The notes below the pieces were generated by a model, which ran no database searches, was not told the DNA's origin, and worked only from the letters and a program-made list of their open reading frames with translations. Positions 60,459-64,000 of a stretch of DNA of 64,000 nucleotides are shown piece by piece; position 1 is the stretch's first letter, and every line of letters starts with the position of its first letter. The position numbers were made by a program, and so were the translations under genes. Origin of the DNA: Eubacteriales bacterium (lineage in GTDB: Bacteria; Bacillota; Clostridia; Lachnospirales; Lachnospiraceae); contig JAUNPS010000002.1 of NCBI GenBank assembly GCA_030536575.1, positions 1 through 64,000 on the forward strand, read 5' to 3'.

Positions 60459-60484
60459 GGAATCAAACCGGAAAGGAGTCTCCT

Positions 60485-61561
60485 ATGAACACCTCACGTT
60501 TAAACCGCATTCTGGATAAGCTCTCCGAGCAGGGCGTTTCCCAGATGATTATCACGGATCCCTACACGATCTTCTACCTCACCGGCCGTTTCATCAACCC
60601 CGGCGAGCGCCTTCTGGCCCTCTACATCAGCCGGGACGGGAACCACCGCTTTTTCATCAACGACCTCTTCACCGTAAACGAAGACCTCGGCGTGGAAAAA
60701 GTCCGTTTCTCCGATACCAAAGACCCGATTCCCCTGCTGGCGGACTGCATAAATCCCTCCTCCCCCCTTGGCATTGATAAAAATATGCCCGCCCGCTTCC
60801 TCCTTCCGCTGATGGAGCGCGGCTGCGCGCCGAAATACCAGAACACTTCTTTCTGCGTGGATGCCGTCCGCTCCCTGAAGGATGCCGCAGAACAGGCCCT
60901 GATGAAAGAGGCCTCCCGCGTCAATGACTGCGCCATGGAACAGCTCAGAGATCTCATCCGGGAAGGCATAACCGAAGAACAGCTCGCCAAAGACCTGCTG
61001 GACATTTATAAGAGCATGGGCGCGGAAGGCTTTTCCTTCTCGCCGCTGGTCGGTTTTGGCCCTAACGCCGCGCTGGGCCACTATGAGCCGGGCAAGGCTG
61101 TCCTAAAGGCCGGCGACTGCATCCTGATCGATATCGGCTGCGTCAAGGACGGCTATTGCTCCGACATGACCCGCACCTTTTTCTGGAAAGAGGTTTCCCC
61201 GGAGCATCGAAAGGTTTACGAAACTGTGAAAGAAGCTGTCCTCGCCGCGGAATCTCTGATCCGTCCGGGCGTGCGTTTCTGCGACCTGGACGCCGCCGCG
61301 CGGAACTTGATCACAGAAGCGGGATACGGCCCCTATTTTACGCACCGGCTCGGCCACTCCATTGGCCTGGAAGACCATGAGTACGGCGACGTCTCCAGCG
61401 CGAACACCGCCTGCGTCCAGCCCGGCATGACCTTTTCCATTGAGCCGGGCATTTATCTGGAGGGCAATGTGGGCGTGCGCATCGAGGATCTGGCCCTTGT
61501 GACCGAGAACGGCGCAGTCATTTTAAATGCTTTCCCAAAGGAATTGGAAATCCTTTCTTAA
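60485..61561 (+). CDS. Xaa-Pro aminopeptidase / dipeptidase (M24 family)
   Basis: A 358-residue metallopeptidase that cleaves X-Pro peptides. The five metal ligands of the pita-bread fold are all present: Asp216, Asp227, His291, Glu320 and Glu334. A creatinase-like N-terminal domain of about 130 residues precedes the catalytic domain. AAAGGAG lies 7 bases before the ATG. Aminopeptidase P versus prolidase specificity cannot be decided by eye. Confidence 0.93.
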   Translation: MNTSRLNRILDKLSEQGVSQMIITDPYTIFYLTGRFINPGERLLALYISRDGNHRFFINDLFTVNEDLGVEKVRFSDTKDPIPLLADCINPSSPLGIDKNMPARFLLPLMERGCAPKYQNTSFCVDAVRSLKDAAEQALMKEASRVNDCAMEQLRDLIREGITEEQLAKDLLDIYKSMGAEGFSFSPLVGFGPNAALGHYEPGKAVLKAGDCILIDIGCVKDGYCSDMTRTFFWKEVSPEHRKVYETVKEAVLAAESLIRPGVRFCDLDAAARNLITEAGYGPYFTHRLGHSIGLEDHEYGDVSSANTACVQPGMTFSIEPGIYLEGNVGVRIEDLALVTENGAVILNAFPKELEILS

Positions 61562-61586
61562 AACTCTTATTTTTCTCTTAATCGGG

Positions 61587-61615
61587 TTGAAACTGCGCCC
61601 AAAAGCGCGTACATT
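61587..61615 (+). promoter_or_regulatory. Sigma-A-type promoter of the L,D-transpeptidase gene
   Basis: -35 TTGAAA (61587-61592), 17-bp spacer, -10 TACATT (61610-61615), about 47 bp before the ATG. Confidence 0.65.
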
Positions 61616-61662
61616 GGTGGGGAACAAAGAGAAAAGTCATTTTTGAAAGGAAAGAGAACCCT

Positions 61663-63393
61663 ATGAGATCCCGAAGATTTTTACCGCTTCTCTGTCTTCT
61701 TTTCTGCCTGCTGGCGGCCTGTTCCCTGCCCGTCTTTGCAGAGCAGAGCGAAGCTCCCGGTTTCCACGAGGATGCGGACGGAACCTATTATCTGAAAAGC
61801 GACGGCGCCCGCGCCTACGGCCCGCAGAAGATCACCGCAGACGGCGTCACCGCGACTTACTATTTTAACGCGAAGACCGGCTACCTCGCCACCGGAAAGC
61901 TTCGCATTGCCTCCTATAACGGCAAGCGCTACCTGGTGAACGCTAGCGGCATTGTCAACACCACTCCCGGCCTGAAATTTATCAAAAGCACCGGACGCGT
62001 ATACTGCGTCATCTCCTCCGGCGGCGTCCTTGCCGCGGATAAAGCCGTCACCATCGGCACAAATACCTATTGCTTCAGCAAATCCGCTGTCATGTACACG
62101 AATGGCCTGCGCACCGTAAACGGTAAAAAATACCTTCTGAAAACCCTGAGCGTAAACGGTCAGGCCGAAGGCGAAACGTACTCCGTGGGCGTAGCCCAGA
62201 CCGGCTGGCAGACCTATAAAGGCAAGACCTATTACTTCACCGCAAAAGGCGTCATGAAAACCGGACTCATCAAATACGACAACAGCCTGTACTACGCCAC
62301 GGAAAAAGGCTCCCTCAAAACAGGCGCTTTCCGCTCCGGCACGAAGCTTTACTACGCCGACGCCGACGGCAAGCTGATGGTCGGCTGGGTTTTGCGCAGC
62401 GACAAAGGGAACAAATGGTATTACTATCACAAAACCACCGGCGCGATGGTCACAGGAAAATTTGTGAAAGACAATGGCTTCTATTATTATCTTGGCAAGG
62501 ACGGCGCGATGAAAACCGGATGGTTCACCGTAAACGGAAAAACCTACTACGGAAAAACCACGTCTCCGAATCTGGGCGCAAGGGCCAAAAGCTGGCAAAC
62601 CATTGACGGCAAAACCTATTACTTTAACACGAAGGGCGTCCTGCAAACCGGCTGGCTGAAGACGAAAAAAAGCGGCGTCTATTACCTGCATCCTGAGGCA
62701 GGCTATGTCATGACCGAATGGCAGACCATTGACAATAACTGGTTCTATTTCGATCCTGTCACAGGCCAGATGAAAACCGGATGGTTCACCGAAAACGGCA
62801 AGACCTATTACTTCCGCCCCGTGGACACGGAGAAAGGCCCCATGGGCTCCATGGTCACCGGAAAAGTCAAGATCAACGGAACCGTCTACAACTTCCTGAC
62901 CACCGGAGTCCTGGAAGAAAAGGAAGAACCAAGCGGCAGTTTGAGCGTTACCGTAAATACAAAGAAAAACATTGTCACCATTTATAAAGGAAAAACTCCC
63001 ATTAAAGCAATGTACTGCTCCACCGGAGCCGGGGATGCGACCCCGCTTGGTGACTACCAGATCCTGGATAAGCTTCCGACCCATGTGCTGGACGGCCCCT
63101 CCTACGGGTTCTATTGTTCCCACATTACCTCGGAAATCCTGTTCCATTCGATCCCGTATAACCGGCCGAACGACCACTACTCTATGTCGCCGGGAGCCTT
63201 TAATCTTCTGGGCACCCAGGCTTCTCACGGGTGCATCCGTCTGGCCTTTGCCGACGCGAAATGGCTGTATTACAATGTGCCTAAGAACACTCCGGTCAAG
63301 GTGAGCGCCACCTGTGAGACGCCACTGACTCCGGTTTCTTATGGAACCATTCCGTGGAGCCAGACCTATGACCCGACGGACGATGAGCTTTAA
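61663..63393 (+). CDS. Secreted L,D-transpeptidase with choline-binding-like cell-wall repeats
   Basis: A 576-residue exported protein. The N-terminus fits either a lipobox (LAAC, Cys20) or a signal peptidase I site (VFAEQ); both are possible. Residues about 30-410 consist of repeated glucan/choline-binding-type units of the W-x-x-x-x-G-x-x-Y-Y-F kind, which anchor proteins to the wall. A YkuD domain (about 420-545) ends with the catalytic motif S-H-G-C-I-R, Cys524. It could crosslink peptidoglycan or act on the wall of its own cell. AAAGGAAAG precedes the ATG. Confidence 0.92.
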   Translation: MRSRRFLPLLCLLFCLLAACSLPVFAEQSEAPGFHEDADGTYYLKSDGARAYGPQKITADGVTATYYFNAKTGYLATGKLRIASYNGKRYLVNASGIVNTTPGLKFIKSTGRVYCVISSGGVLAADKAVTIGTNTYCFSKSAVMYTNGLRTVNGKKYLLKTLSVNGQAEGETYSVGVAQTGWQTYKGKTYYFTAKGVMKTGLIKYDNSLYYATEKGSLKTGAFRSGTKLYYADADGKLMVGWVLRSDKGNKWYYYHKTTGAMVTGKFVKDNGFYYYLGKDGAMKTGWFTVNGKTYYGKTTSPNLGARAKSWQTIDGKTYYFNTKGVLQTGWLKTKKSGVYYLHPEAGYVMTEWQTIDNNWFYFDPVTGQMKTGWFTENGKTYYFRPVDTEKGPMGSMVTGKVKINGTVYNFLTTGVLEEKEEPSGSLSVTVNTKKNIVTIYKGKTPIKAMYCSTGAGDATPLGDYQILDKLPTHVLDGPSYGFYCSHITSEILFHSIPYNRPNDHYSMSPGAFNLLGTQASHGCIRLAFADAKWLYYNVPKNTPVKVSATCETPLTPVSYGTIPWSQTYDPTDDEL

Positions 63394-63420
63394 TCCGCAT
63401 AACTTTAAAAAAATGCTAAA

Positions 63421-63455
63421 AGGCGTTCGATCTGTAGACCGAACGCCTATTTTTT
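63421..63455 (+). terminator. Bidirectional terminator at the end of the L,D-transpeptidase gene
   Basis: AGGCGTTCG (63421-63429) pairs with CGAACGCCT (63440-63448), then ATTTTTT. The complement ends in CTTTT, so it can also serve the convergent rhamnosidase-like gene. Confidence 0.85.
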
Positions 63456-64000
63456 ATGACGCGGTGACTCCTGTCTTCGAAATTTCAAACCGGAATTTCC
63501 CGCTCGAAAGCAGATATTTCGCCGTCAAAATGCCATTTCTCGTCTCCTGTCCGGCGTAAACCGCGCCTTCCGTCTCTCCAAACTCCGAAACGCCCTCTTC
63601 CACCGGCAGATACAGAACCGCCTCCGTATTCGCCGGAACCGTCGCGCAGTAGGATGTCATCACACCCTCTTCCGCCGTCCACGCACTCTCGATGACGCCA
63701 TAATTCGAGGTATAGCTTCCTTCCAGCGCACGGTAATTCGAACCTGCCTGGGGCTGCAGAACAAAGCTCTGATACCCTGCTTTTCCAGCTTCATGATCAG
63801 TAGTAATACCGAGCTGGAATTCATACATCCAGGAACCCACCGACCCCAGCGCAAAGTGGTTAAAGGAGTTCATCGCACTGTTTCCGCCATCCTGGAAGGC
63901 CAGTTCATAAGAATTCCACCGCTCCCAGGAGGTCGTCGCCCCCAGCGTCACCGGGTATAACCAGGACGCATATTCTGTGCAGGCAATCATCCGATAAGCC
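63454..64000 (-). CDS. GH78 alpha-L-rhamnosidase-like protein, C-terminal part (cut by window edge)
   Basis: The frame is open to the right edge; about 181 C-terminal residues are visible. The segments ASWLYPVTLGATTSWERWNS and NSFNHFALGSVGSWMY match the end of the catalytic barrel and the start of the C-terminal domain of GH78 enzymes. The corresponding stretch of the complete rhamnosidase at 24378-26549 reads SWLYPVTKGATTIWEHW and NSYNHYAYGSVADWVY. The two genes are therefore paralogues. Subcellular location is unknown because the N-terminus is missing. Confidence 0.88.
   Translation of the reverse strand, partial: AYRMIACTEYASWLYPVTLGATTSWERWNSYELAFQDGGNSAMNSFNHFALGSVGSWMYEFQLGITTDHEAGKAGYQSFVLQPQAGSNYRALEGSYTSNYGVIESAWTAEEGVMTSYCATVPANTEAVLYLPVEEGVSEFGETEGAVYAGQETRNGILTAKYLLSSGKFRFEISKTGVTAS

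Noticed and set aside
61681..63228. 515-codon open frame antisense to the cell-wall-binding L,D-transpeptidase
   Set aside because: It only mirrors the repetitive coding sequence of the plus-strand gene, with a Val/Phe/Gly-rich product and no family signature.

Overview
The window looks like the chromosome of a spore-forming Clostridia bacterium, most likely a Lachnospiraceae-type gut anaerobe. It is a moderately GC-rich Firmicutes genome with strong Shine-Dalgarno sites and frequent TTG and GTG starts. It carries sporulation and germination genes (SpoIIR, a GerA/GerB/GerC-type locus, a SipL-like DUF3794-LysM protein) and two L,D-transpeptidases. No rRNA, tRNA, CRISPR array, insertion sequence or phage was recognised. 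The first 611 bases hold the end of a QueC-like gene that is visibly AT-richer than everything after it, and may be the edge of an acquired island.

Layout. 1-3.1 kb: QueC-like fragment, a URO-D/methyltransferase-like protein, and an acetyltransferase fused to a cytidine-deaminase-like domain. 3.1-7.4 kb: spoIIR and a germinant-receptor operon with a truncated GerC. 7.4-9.6 kb: a GntR/FCD regulator and ispE, flanked by two unusually hairpin-rich intergenic regions. 9.6-13 kb: DUF4143 ATPase, sipL and a PrcB-like lipoprotein. 13-16.7 kb: a p-aminobenzoate operon, pabA-pabB-HAD phosphatase-pabC. 16.7-18 kb: a 133-bp tandem structured repeat and an Rpn-family nuclease. 18-23.2 kb: a ferric-siderophore ABC operon with a divergent AraC regulator. 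23.2-29.3 kb: AraC regulator, alpha-L-rhamnosidase and a MATE pair. 29.5-35.6 kb: a peptide/metal-type ABC operon led by a methyltransferase. 35.8-46.3 kb: plsC, an AlbA_2 regulator, a GH110-like beta-helix protein, udk, an L,D-transpeptidase-ddl-murF envelope operon, and an aspartate-type aminotransferase. 46.4-55 kb: a co-directional cluster of response regulator, histidine kinase, lipoprotein, two ABC-2-type permeases, ATPase, a membrane-anchored Ig-like protein and a small single-pass protein. 55-64 kb: a secreted InlB-repeat/lysozyme-like protein, ilvE, an ECF sigma/anti-sigma pair, an M24 peptidase, a cell-wall-binding L,D-transpeptidase and the end of a second rhamnosidase.

The strongest candidate for an undescribed system is the 46.6-55 kb module. 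It combines a sensor/regulator pair with an ABC-2-type transporter and three extracytoplasmic partners of unknown function. Other unusual points are the tandem 133-bp repeat with a covarying hairpin, two promoters followed at once by an intrinsic-terminator hairpin before the coding region, in-frame 36- and 60-bp minisatellites expanding three unrelated proteins, and a HAD phosphatase inside the pab operon. Function calls come from motif recognition by eye; no database search was run.
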